Assembly: GCF_034424545.1 (NCBI RefSeq)
Contig: NZ_CP139971.1
Span: 1,550,001-1,614,000, forward strand
Reading direction: 5' to 3'
Length of the DNA stretch: 64,000 nucleotides
Source of the DNA: Trinickia caryophylli
GTDB lineage: Bacteria; Pseudomonadota; Gammaproteobacteria; Burkholderiales; Burkholderiaceae
The position numbers were made by a program, and so were the translations under genes. Shown piece by piece: positions 35,557-44,156 of this stretch; position 1 is the first letter of the stretch; every line of letters begins with the position of its first letter. The notes under the pieces are model-generated. The model saw only the letters and a program-made list of their open reading frames with translations, was not told the origin of the DNA and did no database searches.

Positions 35557-35790
35557 ATGCATTCCGACGCCGCATTCACTCACCGCGGATACCTGCTCAA
35601 CTGCGCGCCGGCACGCGCGGGAGACGGCTTTTTTCAGCCGTACGTGGTGATTTCCCGATCGAGCGACGGCGAACTCGTCGCGAACCGTTTTTTTCCCGTC
35701 GATCTGCGCTTTCGCGACGAGGCGACAGCCATCGCGTATGCGCGCGACTGGGCAGTACGCTGGATCGATGCCAGCAGTGTGACGGTCTGA
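35557..35790 (+). CDS. small conserved-type protein of unknown function
   Basis: The 77-aa protein (MHSDAAFTHRGYLLNCAPAR) has alternating beta-type segments (FFQPYVVISRS; VANRFFPVDLRF) and a helical end (EATAIAYARDWAVRWID). AGGAGG lies ten bases before the ATG. Small proteins with this HRGY...VISR pattern are common in Burkholderia; this is recalled, not searched. No membrane segment, no known role. Confidence 0.7.
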   Translation: MHSDAAFTHRGYLLNCAPARAGDGFFQPYVVISRSSDGELVANRFFPVDLRFRDEATAIAYARDWAVRWIDASSVTV

Positions 35791-35925
35791 CGAAGCCGCG
35801 CTCGCCGGTGCGGCGGGCGGGCCAGACGCACTGACCGAACGGTCGAGGCACGCTGCGCGAGAAAAAGCGGTAACCTCCGTACAAGTATCACTTTCCCGCT
35901 GCGCGGCTCGCGGCTTCGTCTCATC

Positions 35926-36870
35926 ATGTCCAATCCGTCTTCTTCTCCCTGGGGGCTCGACCAGATCGTCGCCGAGCTTCGCGCGTCGCGCGAGGAGCTT
36001 CATCGCACTCGCCATCCGCGTGGTATCCGCGAGTTGCCCTCGCGTCAGGCGATCGTCGGTATCGTCAACGGCTTGCGCGCGGCAATGTTTCCGACGCATT
36101 ACGGCGCCCCCGATCTGACCGACGAAAGCGTCGATTACTACGTCGGCCATACGCTCGAAAGCACGCTGCGGCTGCTCAGCGAGCAGGTGCGCCGTGCGCT
36201 GCGGTTTCTACCGGAGCATGCGGATACCGCCGAGGCCGAGCTGAGCGCGGTTGCGTTTGAAATCACGCGCATGCTTGCGGCCCAATTGCCCGCGATCCGA
36301 GCGCTGCTGGTCAGCGATATCCAGGCCGCGTTCGCGGGCGATCCGGCCGCGCAGCACATCACCGAGATTCTGCTGTGCTACCCCGGCGTACTGGCGATGA
36401 TGCACCATCGCCTCGCTCATGCGCTGCACCGGCTGGGCGTGCCGCTGCTCGCGCGCTTCATCAACGAGATCGCCCATTCGGCCACCGGCATCGACATCCA
36501 CCCCGGCGCCCAGATCGGTTCGAGCTTTTTCATCGACCACGGCACTGGCGTCGTGATCGGCGAGACGGCGGTCATCGGCGAACGCGTGCGCGTGTACCAG
36601 GCCGTGACGCTCGGCGCGAAAAGTTTCCCGGCCGATTGCGAGGGAACGCTCGTAAAGGGGCGCGCGCGGCATCCGATCGTCGAGGACGACGTCGTCATCT
36701 ACGCGGGGGCGACAATCCTCGGGCGCGTCACGATCGGCCGCGGCGCCGTGATTGGCGGCAACGTTTGGCTCACGCACAGCGTCGCACCCGGCGCGAACGT
36801 TTCGCAAGGCAACGTGCGGGAGGGCGCACGCGGCGACGATCCCGATAGCGGCAAGCGGCAGCCAAGATGA
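35926..36870 (+). CDS. serine O-acetyltransferase (EpsC/CysE type)
   Basis: This enzyme acetylates L-serine with acetyl-CoA, the first step of cysteine synthesis. The 314-aa protein has an N-terminal helical part. A left-handed beta-helix follows with hexapeptide repeats: IDIHPGAQIGSSFFIDHGTGVVIGETAVIGERVRVYQ and, later, VVIYAGATILGRVTIG. The acetyl-CoA/serine residues include the His in DHGTG and the TLGAKS loop. It overlaps the AraC regulator by ATGA. This longer type is usually distinct from housekeeping CysE. No cysK is adjacent. Confidence 0.88.
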   Translation: MSNPSSSPWGLDQIVAELRASREELHRTRHPRGIRELPSRQAIVGIVNGLRAAMFPTHYGAPDLTDESVDYYVGHTLESTLRLLSEQVRRALRFLPEHADTAEAELSAVAFEITRMLAAQLPAIRALLVSDIQAAFAGDPAAQHITEILLCYPGVLAMMHHRLAHALHRLGVPLLARFINEIAHSATGIDIHPGAQIGSSFFIDHGTGVVIGETAVIGERVRVYQAVTLGAKSFPADCEGTLVKGRARHPIVEDDVVIYAGATILGRVTIGRGAVIGGNVWLTHSVAPGANVSQGNVREGARGDDPDSGKRQPR

Positions 36871-37709
36871 AACGCGTAGGGGGCGGCCGCGTCATGGCGG
36901 TGCGATGCACCATCGAAGGCGTCGAAGCCACCGCCGCGGATACGGTGCATTCGTTTGCCCGCCATTCACACGACCAGTTCGGCGTGGGGCTCGTCACACG
37001 GGGCGCGCAGCGCTCGGCGAGCGGGCGCGGCCTTGTGGAGGCTGCCGCGGGCGATGCAATCACGGTCAATCCCGGCGAAGTACACGACGGCAGCCCGCTC
37101 GGGGGCGTGGCGCGTGCGTGGCACATGCTCTATGTCGAGCCGGCCCTCATGCGTACGGTCGCGAGGGATCTCGAAGCCGCGCGCGCGGATGGTTTCGAAC
37201 TCGAGCGCCCGGTGCTGCGCGACGCGCGGTTCGTCATGCTGTTCGAGGCCGCATTCGCCGCTGCCGTGGCGCACCGTGATCGCTTCGACGCGCTCGCGCG
37301 CGACGAGGCGCTGTTCAGATTTCTTGCGGACGTGGTGCATCGTCATACGACCGCGCGCGCGAAGTCACGGTTCGCGCCGATGCGCACGGCGGCGAGCTTG
37401 CCGGTGCTGCGCGCCCGGGCCCGCATCGATGACGATCCAGCCGCTTCGCCCACGCTCGCGAGCTTGGCGGCCGAAGCGGGCCTGAGCCGTTTTCAGCTTT
37501 TGCGCGAATTCACGCGTGAAACGGGGCTTCCGCCGCATGCCTATCTCGTGCAGCGCCGCGTGGCGTTGGCGCGGCAACTCATTGCGGCGGGTTGCGCGCT
37601 GGCCGATGCCGCCGCTTCGGCAGGGTTCGCTGACCAAAGTCACATGACGCGCGCGTTCGTGCGGCTGCACGGCGTCACACCGTCGAATTACGCCTGCGCG
37701 GTGCGCTGA
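36867..37709 (+). CDS. AraC-family transcriptional regulator
   Basis: This 280-aa regulator has an N-terminal cupin sensor (HSFARHSHDQFGVGLVTRG, then AITVNPGEVHDGSPL). The C-terminal double helix-turn-helix is clear: LASLAAEAGLSRFQLLREFT and ADAAASAGFADQSHMTRAF, ending HGVTPSNY. Translation is coupled to the serine acetyltransferase by ATGA. Target genes are unknown; an amino-acid exporter is a usual neighbour of this subfamily but none is adjacent here. Confidence 0.92.
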   Translation: MKRVGGGRVMAVRCTIEGVEATAADTVHSFARHSHDQFGVGLVTRGAQRSASGRGLVEAAAGDAITVNPGEVHDGSPLGGVARAWHMLYVEPALMRTVARDLEAARADGFELERPVLRDARFVMLFEAAFAAAVAHRDRFDALARDEALFRFLADVVHRHTTARAKSRFAPMRTAASLPVLRARARIDDDPAASPTLASLAAEAGLSRFQLLREFTRETGLPPHAYLVQRRVALARQLIAAGCALADAAASAGFADQSHMTRAFVRLHGVTPSNYACAVR

Positions 37710-38002
37710 CTCGCAAGGGGTGTCGTGGCGATGTGCCCGTGGCACCGTAATGCACGCTGCTATGAGGTCGAGGACCCTGGCAGATCGTGAACTCGTCCGA
37801 TAATGGCGATGGCTCGCGGACACGAGCACCTTCGGTGGTTAAGCTGCTGTGAGCCCGTCGTGCTTTTGCCTCGTTCGGGTTCGGCCGCCGTTGGGCGGGC
37901 TCATTTCACTTATCTAGGAAATTGCCGCTGGCGATGGTTTAAACCGGGGCCAGAGGGTGTGCTATATTCGCCGCGATACTGAGGGTAGTAGAAATAATTC
38001 CA

Positions 38003-39310
38003 ATGACAACGCTAAATAGAATTCCGTACTTCAAACCGGAAAAGGTCGGCTTTTTTTCGAACGACACAACGTGGAAAAAGGATGTTTGCAGGCCGCTGAA
38101 TAATCCACAGGCTCACATCCTGATGGAGCGGCCGCCAAAAGGATGGACGCCGCCACCGCCTCCGCCGAAGGCGGAGGAACCGAAAATCGACAAGAAGGAA
38201 GAGAAGCAGCTAGAACAAGAACTTCCTGAGCCGCCGCAGTCAACTTCACCGGCAAAAAACAAGGATGACGAGGACGGCGACTGCTACACGCCGCCGCCGT
38301 TCGATATGCTCGACCTCCCGGGCGCGATGAAAAAGATGGGTTTTCCTGTTGCCGCCAAGTTGGCGCAGCGGTGGTTCGACGGCAGAAAATACATTCTTAG
38401 CAATGATCCATCCGCGTCCTATCCGGGCGACTTGGTGGATAAGGATGACGTTTCTCTCGGTTTCGTATTGAGCTATGATGGAGTCGTTCGGAAATATGAA
38501 AAATTGATACGCGAGGGAATCTATTCTGAAAATGCTTTGAGTTTTATGAAGAAGAAGATTCGGCAATTTGTTGAAAAAAAATTCATTGATTCGGGTGAAT
38601 CGTTCAATGGGGTGATTGATGCCCTGTCCGTTTCTGGTGGGGATATTCAACGGCTGCACGAGGGCTTTCAGTTTCAGAAGGGGCCGATCAGTAGTTGGGA
38701 TACGCTCTCCTCAAATCTGGGTATGACGGACCTAACGGCGTCGCTCGCAAACTTCGATTTCATGGCGGCGGTAGCAACAGCCAAGGTTGTGTCAGAAAAA
38801 TACTACAACTACGACGGACCAAGCCCGCTTTACTGTTCGAAATCTAGTGTGGAGGTTTCACATATCTACGTCTACGCAAAGGATAGTTATTCGTTTGCGG
38901 ACGATCCCAACAAGAGGACATCCCAATATCTCGGTCATTGGAACCGAAGCGGAATGATAATGGTTGTTCCGGCGGCTGCATCTGATACCGTCAATCGTGT
39001 AACAGGAAGTCGCGGCACCGACCTGCAATGGGGTGACTACCCAGATAAGCCGATCTTCATGCCGTATATTTATGATAATGGATATAAGAAGCCTGTTGAC
39101 ATCATGCGTGGGCTATTTAAAGATCATAGAAAACATGATATATATTATCCTGTTCGCAACGATGATTATAACGCGTGGCGTGAAAAGTATAATCGCGGCG
39201 GTGATTTTGTGATTTATACGGAGCCGAGAAAGATAAAGCTTCATAAGCCGATCAAATTCACTTTGGACCAAATATGCAAACCAAGGGCGCAGTCAAGTTT
39301 TTCTCGGTGA
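38003..39310 (+). CDS. putative type VI secretion effector, DUF6402-like
   Basis: This 435-aa protein comes from a visibly AT-rich stretch. A short N-terminal region (IPYFKPEKVGFF) is followed by a Pro/Lys/Glu-rich linker (about 42-92). A globular domain then begins at FDMLDLPGAMKKMGFPVAAKL. Pattern features are FQFQKGP, SHIYVYAKDSYSF, SQYLGHWNRSG, DIYYPVRNDDYNAWR and RGGDFVIY. These match my recollection of the DUF6402 family, seen in Burkholderia and Pseudomonas near type VI genes; this is not a search result. No catalytic motif is recognised. It is followed by a TGATG-coupled membrane protein, as in effector-immunity pairs. No vgrG, PAAR or secretion gene is in the window. Confidence 0.68.
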   Translation: MTTLNRIPYFKPEKVGFFSNDTTWKKDVCRPLNNPQAHILMERPPKGWTPPPPPPKAEEPKIDKKEEKQLEQELPEPPQSTSPAKNKDDEDGDCYTPPPFDMLDLPGAMKKMGFPVAAKLAQRWFDGRKYILSNDPSASYPGDLVDKDDVSLGFVLSYDGVVRKYEKLIREGIYSENALSFMKKKIRQFVEKKFIDSGESFNGVIDALSVSGGDIQRLHEGFQFQKGPISSWDTLSSNLGMTDLTASLANFDFMAAVATAKVVSEKYYNYDGPSPLYCSKSSVEVSHIYVYAKDSYSFADDPNKRTSQYLGHWNRSGMIMVVPAAASDTVNRVTGSRGTDLQWGDYPDKPIFMPYIYDNGYKKPVDIMRGLFKDHRKHDIYYPVRNDDYNAWREKYNRGGDFVIYTEPRKIKLHKPIKFTLDQICKPRAQSSFSR

Positions 39311-39729
39311 TGATTAAGTTTTCAGAGATCGCTTTTGTGCTTGTAATTGTGATATATGCTGTCCTCTCAGTTCTCGATAGAATTTATCCGGAAAAATTCT
39401 ATCGCTGCGATAAGTATACGAAACTTCTTAACGGTGGCGAAAAGATGTATGAGGGGAGGCGGCTGAATGTGGTTCTCTGTGGGACGGGCCCAGACAAGAA
39501 CAGGATGAATGACAAGATTCGTTTGCAGATTTTCTCGGAAAATCATAGCTTGCTTGCGCAGAGAAAATTCTTCGTGGATTGGGATACCAATGCAGACAGG
39601 GAACTGGTCTATAGCCCTGATCGCGTAACGTATTTTGATTCGTCGCAGGAGAACGACTATGTACATAGCGTTAGGATGCCTCCCACGTGGTGGGATTGGG
39701 TGAAAGCAAGATTGCCACTGTTCAGCTAG
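39310..39729 (+). CDS. putative immunity protein, single membrane anchor with periplasmic domain
   Basis: This 139-aa protein has one N-terminal membrane helix (FSEIAFVLVIVIYAVLSVL) and a soluble part with alternating strands (KIRLQIFSENHSLLAQRKFF). The ATG at 39310 overlaps the upstream TGA as TGATG and is preferred to an in-frame ATG at 39274 inside the effector gene, which lacks a ribosome site. Inner-membrane anchoring with the domain outside would place it where a periplasm-acting toxin is met. Function is inferred from coupling and topology. No family recognised. Confidence 0.6.
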   Translation: MIKFSEIAFVLVIVIYAVLSVLDRIYPEKFYRCDKYTKLLNGGEKMYEGRRLNVVLCGTGPDKNRMNDKIRLQIFSENHSLLAQRKFFVDWDTNADRELVYSPDRVTYFDSSQENDYVHSVRMPPTWWDWVKARLPLFS

Positions 39730-39805
39730 TTTGCGACGCGTGAGGCCGCTTGGGAGCAGGTGCCGGTAGCGGCTTCGTCCTAGCTGAGTCTGGCCGGAAC
39801 AATCC

Positions 39806-40941
39806 ATGCGAGGCATCGGTAGTAAGCAGATCAACTTGAAGCATCCGTTGATTCGTCTTGCCGATCTGAGCGACTGGGAACGGTTGAACGCGGCGATAAG
39901 TGCGAGCTTCGTGTCGCAACGCGGCCGACCGACAACGTCGACGCGTTTGATCGCAGGGCTGCTGTATTTGCAGCACGCCTTTGACCTGTCGGACGAAGAC
40001 GCGGTGTGGCAATGGCTGGAGAATCCGTATTGGCAGGTATTCATCGGCGAGACGTACTTGCAGACGAAGCCGCCGTTCGGTCCGTCGAGCCTGACGCGCT
40101 GGCGCAAGCGGCTGGGCGAGGCCGGCGTTGAAGAACTGTTGGCCGAGACGATCGATGCGGCCAAACGCGCGAACGTCATCAAGACTTCGAGCGTGAAGCG
40201 AGTGATTGCCGATACGACGGTGATGGAAAAGCGATTGCGCATCGCACCGATTCGCGCTGCGCACTTTGCGTTCGCGCGTGATGCGCGACGTCGAGCGCCA
40301 ACTGGACGGCATCGCTCAGTAAGGTCGGGCGGCCGCGGAAGGGCTGATCGGCCGTACCGAGCGGATTCTCACGCAGAAGCAAAAGGACAAGAACAAGCTG
40401 TACGCGCTGCATGCTCCGGAGGTCGAGTGCTCGGCGAAAGGCAGAGCACGCAAGCCGTACGAATTGGACGTGAAGGTATCGATCACAACGACGCACAAGG
40501 AAGGGCTGGTCGTCGGAGCATCGTTCGATGCCGGGCAATCGGTACGGCGGGCATTCGCTGGCCGAAGTGTTGGAGCCGGCGGCGATCTTGAGCGACGTTC
40601 AGCCGGAGATTGCTGTCGTCGGCGGCTACAGAAGCGAAGCGTTACTGTCGATGTTGTGAAGGTCTCCGGGATTGCGGCGAGGTATAACGCGCGGCCTGCG
40701 CGCGATGATCCGGCGGCGCAGTGCGATCGAGCCGGTCATTGGACCGGTCATTGGACATATGAAGGCCGACGGCAAGCTCGGTCGCAATTGGCTCAAGGGT
40801 ACGTTGAGCGATGCAATTTATGCGGTGCTGTGCCGCGTCGGCCATAACCTGCGGATGATCCTTCTCCGGCTGCGGCTTTTTTACGCCCTGGTTCTCGCCG
40901 CTTTGCTTAGCTTCGAAACCGCTAGGCCGTCGACGGCGTAG
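39806..40941 (+). mobile_element. decayed IS5-family (IS1478-like) transposase
   Basis: The N-terminal IS5 transposase domain is intact (LYLQHAFDLSDEDAVWQWLENPYWQVF, then PFGPSSLTRWRKRLGEAG) up to VIADTTVMEK, which holds the first catalytic Asp. An internal block is then missing and the frame is lost. Matching fragments continue in other frames: RDVERQLDGIAQ, ELDVKVSITTTHKEG, ILSDVQPEIAVV and ITRGLRAMIRRRSAIEPVIG to the end at 40941. The second catalytic Asp region (usually AVVDKGYRG) reads AVVGGYRS. A 12-base duplication adds PVIG. Terminal inverted repeats were not resolved. It cannot move on its own. Confidence 0.88.
40732..40755 (+). repeat. 12-base tandem duplication in the transposase remnant
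   Basis: CCGGTCATTGGA is repeated head to tail, turning the usual EPVIGHMK into EPVIGPVIGHMK. It is one of several lesions in the pseudogene. Confidence 0.85.
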
Positions 40942-41090
40942 TTCGGGGCGACAAAACGAATTGTTTAGCGCCGACGAATTGCTGGCGCGGGCCACTATCC
41001 GGCGCTACCGCCTGCAATTTCGTTCAAGACGCTTCCCGGGGCGCGGGCCTATCGTGCGCGACATCTTCAGCGATACGAGAGGAGGCGCGA

Positions 41091-42023
41091 ATGGGAGTGC
41101 GATGGATGGCCTATCTTTGCTGCACCTTGGCGATGATCGGCGTGGGCAGCACGGTGGTGGCAAGCAAGCTGATTGCAGCGGGGCTACCGCCCTTTACGGC
41201 AACCGCCCTGCGTTTTGCGATCGCTTTGCCGATCTTTATCGCGATCATGCGTCTCAGGGGCGAGCGGTGGCCGCGGCCGAGCCGGCGCGATGCCGCGCTG
41301 CTCGTGCTGCAAGCCGGATCGGGGAGCGTCGGCTATACGGTCTTCCTCCTGAGCGGCATGCGGCTCACGTCTGCCACGGATGCCGGCGTGATTGCCGGCA
41401 CCCTGCCCGCGGTGGCGGCGCTCGTTGCCGTTTTCGCGCTGCGCGAGCGGCCATCGCCGGTGACGCTTGCGGCCCTCGCGCTGGCCACGTCCGGCGTGCT
41501 CGTCTGCACGAGCGGCGGGAGCCCCGCCCACGCTGCGCCGCCGGCGGCGCTCGGAGCCGCTCCGCGCGTATTCGGCAATCTGCTCGTGGTTGCAGCTGTG
41601 TTTTGCGAGGGGTTCTTCATTCTGCTCAACAAGCGATTAAGCACGCCCTTGTCGGCCTTGCAGATGTCGACCTCGATGACAGGCATCGGGCTCGTGCTCG
41701 CCCTCGTGCCAGCCTTTTTCGAACGCCCTTGGGCGCTGCATGCCGATGCGGCGGCGCTGGCAGGCGTCGTCTACTATGCGCTCGTGCCGACCGTGGCCGG
41801 GTTTCTGCTCTGGTTTGCCGGTGCGTCGCGTATTGCCGGTGCGCAGGCCAGCGCGTTCACTGCTTTCGTACCGGTCTCAGCGGCTGCACTCGCGGCGCTC
41901 GTGCTGCGCGAGACGATGACGCCCGCGCAATGGTGGGGGATGGGCTGTGTGGTCGGTGCGGTCCTGCTGATGGCAGGCGAGGGCGTGCGCACCGGCATGC
42001 GCCGCGGCGTGCCGGCGCAGTGA
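41091..42023 (+). CDS. EamA/DMT-family permease
   Basis: This 310-aa inner-membrane protein has ten helices in two EamA repeats of the drug/metabolite transporter superfamily. The first repeat starts IGVGSTVVASKLIAAGLPP and the second FGNLLVVAAVFCEGFFILLNKRLS. The motifs RLTSATDAGVIAGTLPAVAAL and GAQASAFTAFVPVSAAALAALVLRE end each half. GGAGG lies before the ATG. Such proteins usually export amino acids or metabolites; the substrate is unknown. Confidence 0.88.
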   Translation: MGVRWMAYLCCTLAMIGVGSTVVASKLIAAGLPPFTATALRFAIALPIFIAIMRLRGERWPRPSRRDAALLVLQAGSGSVGYTVFLLSGMRLTSATDAGVIAGTLPAVAALVAVFALRERPSPVTLAALALATSGVLVCTSGGSPAHAAPPAALGAAPRVFGNLLVVAAVFCEGFFILLNKRLSTPLSALQMSTSMTGIGLVLALVPAFFERPWALHADAAALAGVVYYALVPTVAGFLLWFAGASRIAGAQASAFTAFVPVSAAALAALVLRETMTPAQWWGMGCVVGAVLLMAGEGVRTGMRRGVPAQ

Positions 42024-42061
42024 GGCGGGGCCGGCGGCAATCACGCCGGCCTCGCGAAGCC

Positions 42062-42763
42062 TCACGAATTGGGTACTGCAAGCGAGCCCGGGTTGCCGAC
42101 GATCGCGAGGAATTCGCGCCGGGTCGAGGGGTCCGTGCGGAACGAGCCGAGCATGCGCGAGGTCACCATCGCCACGCCGGGCTTGTGAATGCCGCGCGTG
42201 GTGATGCATTGATGCGCGGCTTCGAGAATCACGCCCACGCCGCGCGGCTGCAGGATCTCGTTGAGCGTATCGGCGATCTGCACCGTCATCTTTTCCTGGA
42301 TCTGCAACCGCTTGGCGAATGCATCGACGAGGCGCGCGAGCTTCGATATGCCCACCACGCGGTGCTTCGGCAGATAGGCGACGTGCGCACGGCCGATGAT
42401 CGGCACCATGTGATGCTCGCAGTAGCTCTCGAAGCGGATGTCTTTCAGCACGACCATTTCATCGTAGCCGTCGACTTCGGAGAACGTGCGCGCGAGGATT
42501 TCCCGCGGATCGAGGCCGTAACCCGAAAAGAACTCTTCGTAAGCGCGCGCGACGCGCGCCGGGGTGTCGCGCAGGCCTTCGCGTTCGGGGTCGTCGCCGG
42601 CCCAGCGCAGGAGGACGCGCACGGCGTCCTCCGCCTGCTCGCGTGTGGGCCGCTTAGCCGCTTCGCCCGCCGCTTCGCCCGCCGTATCGATGGCACGGTT
42701 GGCACGGGCCTTGGTCTTTGCCTTCGGCTCGCCTTTGTCTTTCGTGCGCGATCCGCTACTCAT
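42062..42763 (-). CDS. folE: GTP cyclohydrolase I FolE
   Basis: This enzyme makes 7,8-dihydroneopterin triphosphate, the first step of folate/tetrahydropterin synthesis. The 233-aa protein has a basic, low-complexity N-terminus. The catalytic core follows: [17 protein letters not shown], the zinc Cys/His in [37 protein letters not shown], and the second zinc Cys in [16 protein letters not shown] precedes the ATG at 42763. It diverges from pcaD over about 165 bases. Confidence 0.95.
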   Translation of the reverse strand: MSSGSRTKDKGEPKAKTKARANRAIDTAGEAAGEAAKRPTREQAEDAVRVLLRWAGDDPEREGLRDTPARVARAYEEFFSGYGLDPREILARTFSEVDGYDEMVVLKDIRFESYCEHHMVPIIGRAHVAYLPKHRVVGISKLARLVDAFAKRLQIQEKMTVQIADTLNEILQPRGVGVILEAAHQCITTRGIHKPGVAMVTSRMLGSFRTDPSTRREFLAIVGNPGSLAVPNS

Positions 42764-42928
42764 TGCTGACTCCTCTTCTTCGCTGACTGGCAGGCGCGGC
42801 TCCGGCTTTGATTGCGCACGGCTCGTGCCCATGCCGGCCATTGTTTCACGTTTCCGGGACTTCGGGGGACGGATGCGCGAGCGCCGCCTGGAGCACAATG
42901 AGAGCTTCGCTTCAGGAGGCCTGCCGCC

Positions 42929-43720
42929 ATGCCTTTCGCCACTATCGAGGGAGTCCGCCTTTACTACCGGGTCGACGCGAACGGTCCTGCCGATGCGCCA
43001 TGGCTCGTCCTGTCGAATGCGCTTGCCTGCGACACCTCGCTGTGGGCGCCGCAGGTCGATGCGCTCGGCGCCGTTTTCCGCGTGTTGCGCTACGACACCC
43101 GCGGCCACGGCCGCTCCGAGGTTCCGGCAGGGCCCTACACGATCGAGCAATTGAGCGACGACGTACTCGCCCTGATGGATTTGCTCGAGATCGGGCACGC
43201 GCATTTTTGCGGCGTGTCGATGGGGGGCGTGACGGGCATGGCGCTCGGCGCGCGCGCCGCCGAGCGTATCGACCGGCTCGTGCTCGTGAGCGCGCCGCCG
43301 CGCAACCCCACGCCGGCCGAGGCGTGGGAAGCCCGCATGAAGCAGGCGCGCACAGGCGGCATGCCGGCCATCGCCCAGGCGACCATCGAACGCTGGTTCA
43401 GTACCGAATTCATCGAGCGGGAGCCGCTCGTATGTGCGGCAATACGCGATACGGTGCGGCACACGGACCCTGAGGGCTACGTGGCCAATTGCGCGGCGAT
43501 TGCGGCGGCGGACCTTACGGACGAAGTGGCGGACATCGAGGCGCCGACGCTCGTTGTCACGGGCACACGCGATGCCACGATATCCGCGGAACAAGGCCGC
43601 GCACTGGCCGCGCGGATGGCGCGTGCGCGTCACCTTGCATTCGATGCACTGCATCTGCCCAACGTCGAGCAGGCGGCGCCGTTTACGCACGCCGTGCTCG
43701 ATTTCCTGCGCGGTGCCTGA
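42929..43720 (+). CDS. pcaD: 3-oxoadipate enol-lactonase PcaD
   Basis: This alpha/beta hydrolase (263 aa) opens 3-oxoadipate enol-lactone in the beta-ketoadipate pathway of aromatic breakdown. Seen are [21 protein letters not shown], the nucleophile Ser in [12 protein letters not shown], the acid in [10 protein letters not shown] and the His in [21 protein letters not shown]. This NVEQ ending is typical of PcaD. No other pca gene is adjacent, so it is either a stand-alone copy or a related lactonase. Confidence 0.87.
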   Translation: MPFATIEGVRLYYRVDANGPADAPWLVLSNALACDTSLWAPQVDALGAVFRVLRYDTRGHGRSEVPAGPYTIEQLSDDVLALMDLLEIGHAHFCGVSMGGVTGMALGARAAERIDRLVLVSAPPRNPTPAEAWEARMKQARTGGMPAIAQATIERWFSTEFIEREPLVCAAIRDTVRHTDPEGYVANCAAIAAADLTDEVADIEAPTLVVTGTRDATISAEQGRALAARMARARHLAFDALHLPNVEQAAPFTHAVLDFLRGA

Positions 43721-43783
43721 AACAACGCGGTGCGAGCGGGCCGGCGCGGCCTCGATCGGCCCCGCTCGGCCCTCGGCCGCGCC

Positions 43784-44032
43784 TCATTCCTCGGCGTCGT
43801 GCTCGGCGACGAAACGCATCAGATAGGCGCGCAGCGCTGCTTCCAGCGCACGATGATCGGCCACGCTCTTCGAGCCTGCATCGGCCTCTTCGCCGAAGAG
43901 TGTGGGCGGCGCATCGTAAAGACCGACTTCGGCGCCTTCGCGCAGAACCCGGATCTCGTGTGTCGATTCAACATACTCGGCGACCCAATGAATGCCTTCG
44001 ATATGGGCGCCGGTCCGGACGATCGTCTTCAT
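43784..44032 (-). CDS. small hypothetical protein
   Basis: The 82-aa acidic protein begins MKTIVRTGAHIEGIHWVAEY and ends in a helical segment (HRALEAALRAYLMRFVAEHD). No membrane helix, signal peptide or known motif is seen. It lies upstream of no obvious partner; the MFS transporter on the same strand ends upstream of it at 44157. Confidence 0.62.
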   Translation of the reverse strand: MKTIVRTGAHIEGIHWVAEYVESTHEIRVLREGAEVGLYDAPPTLFGEEADAGSKSVADHRALEAALRAYLMRFVAEHDAEE

Positions 44033-44156
44033 CAGAGTGCCCTCCGTCGGAGGCCGGCTCGCCGCGGGGAGCAGCGGGCCGGCGCTTCAGGCACAAGGGT
44101 ACGCCTGTCGGGCGCGCTTCGCACCTGCGGCGCGCGGCGCGGCGGGGTGGGCTGCG

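Noticed and set aside
36417..37126. Long minus-strand frames antisense to the serine acetyltransferase and AraC genes
   Set aside because: High GC produces long shadow frames; the sense strands carry clear family motifs.
39274..39310. Upstream in-frame ATG for the putative immunity gene
   Set aside because: It lies within the effector gene without a ribosome site and places extra residues before the membrane helix; the TGATG start is better.
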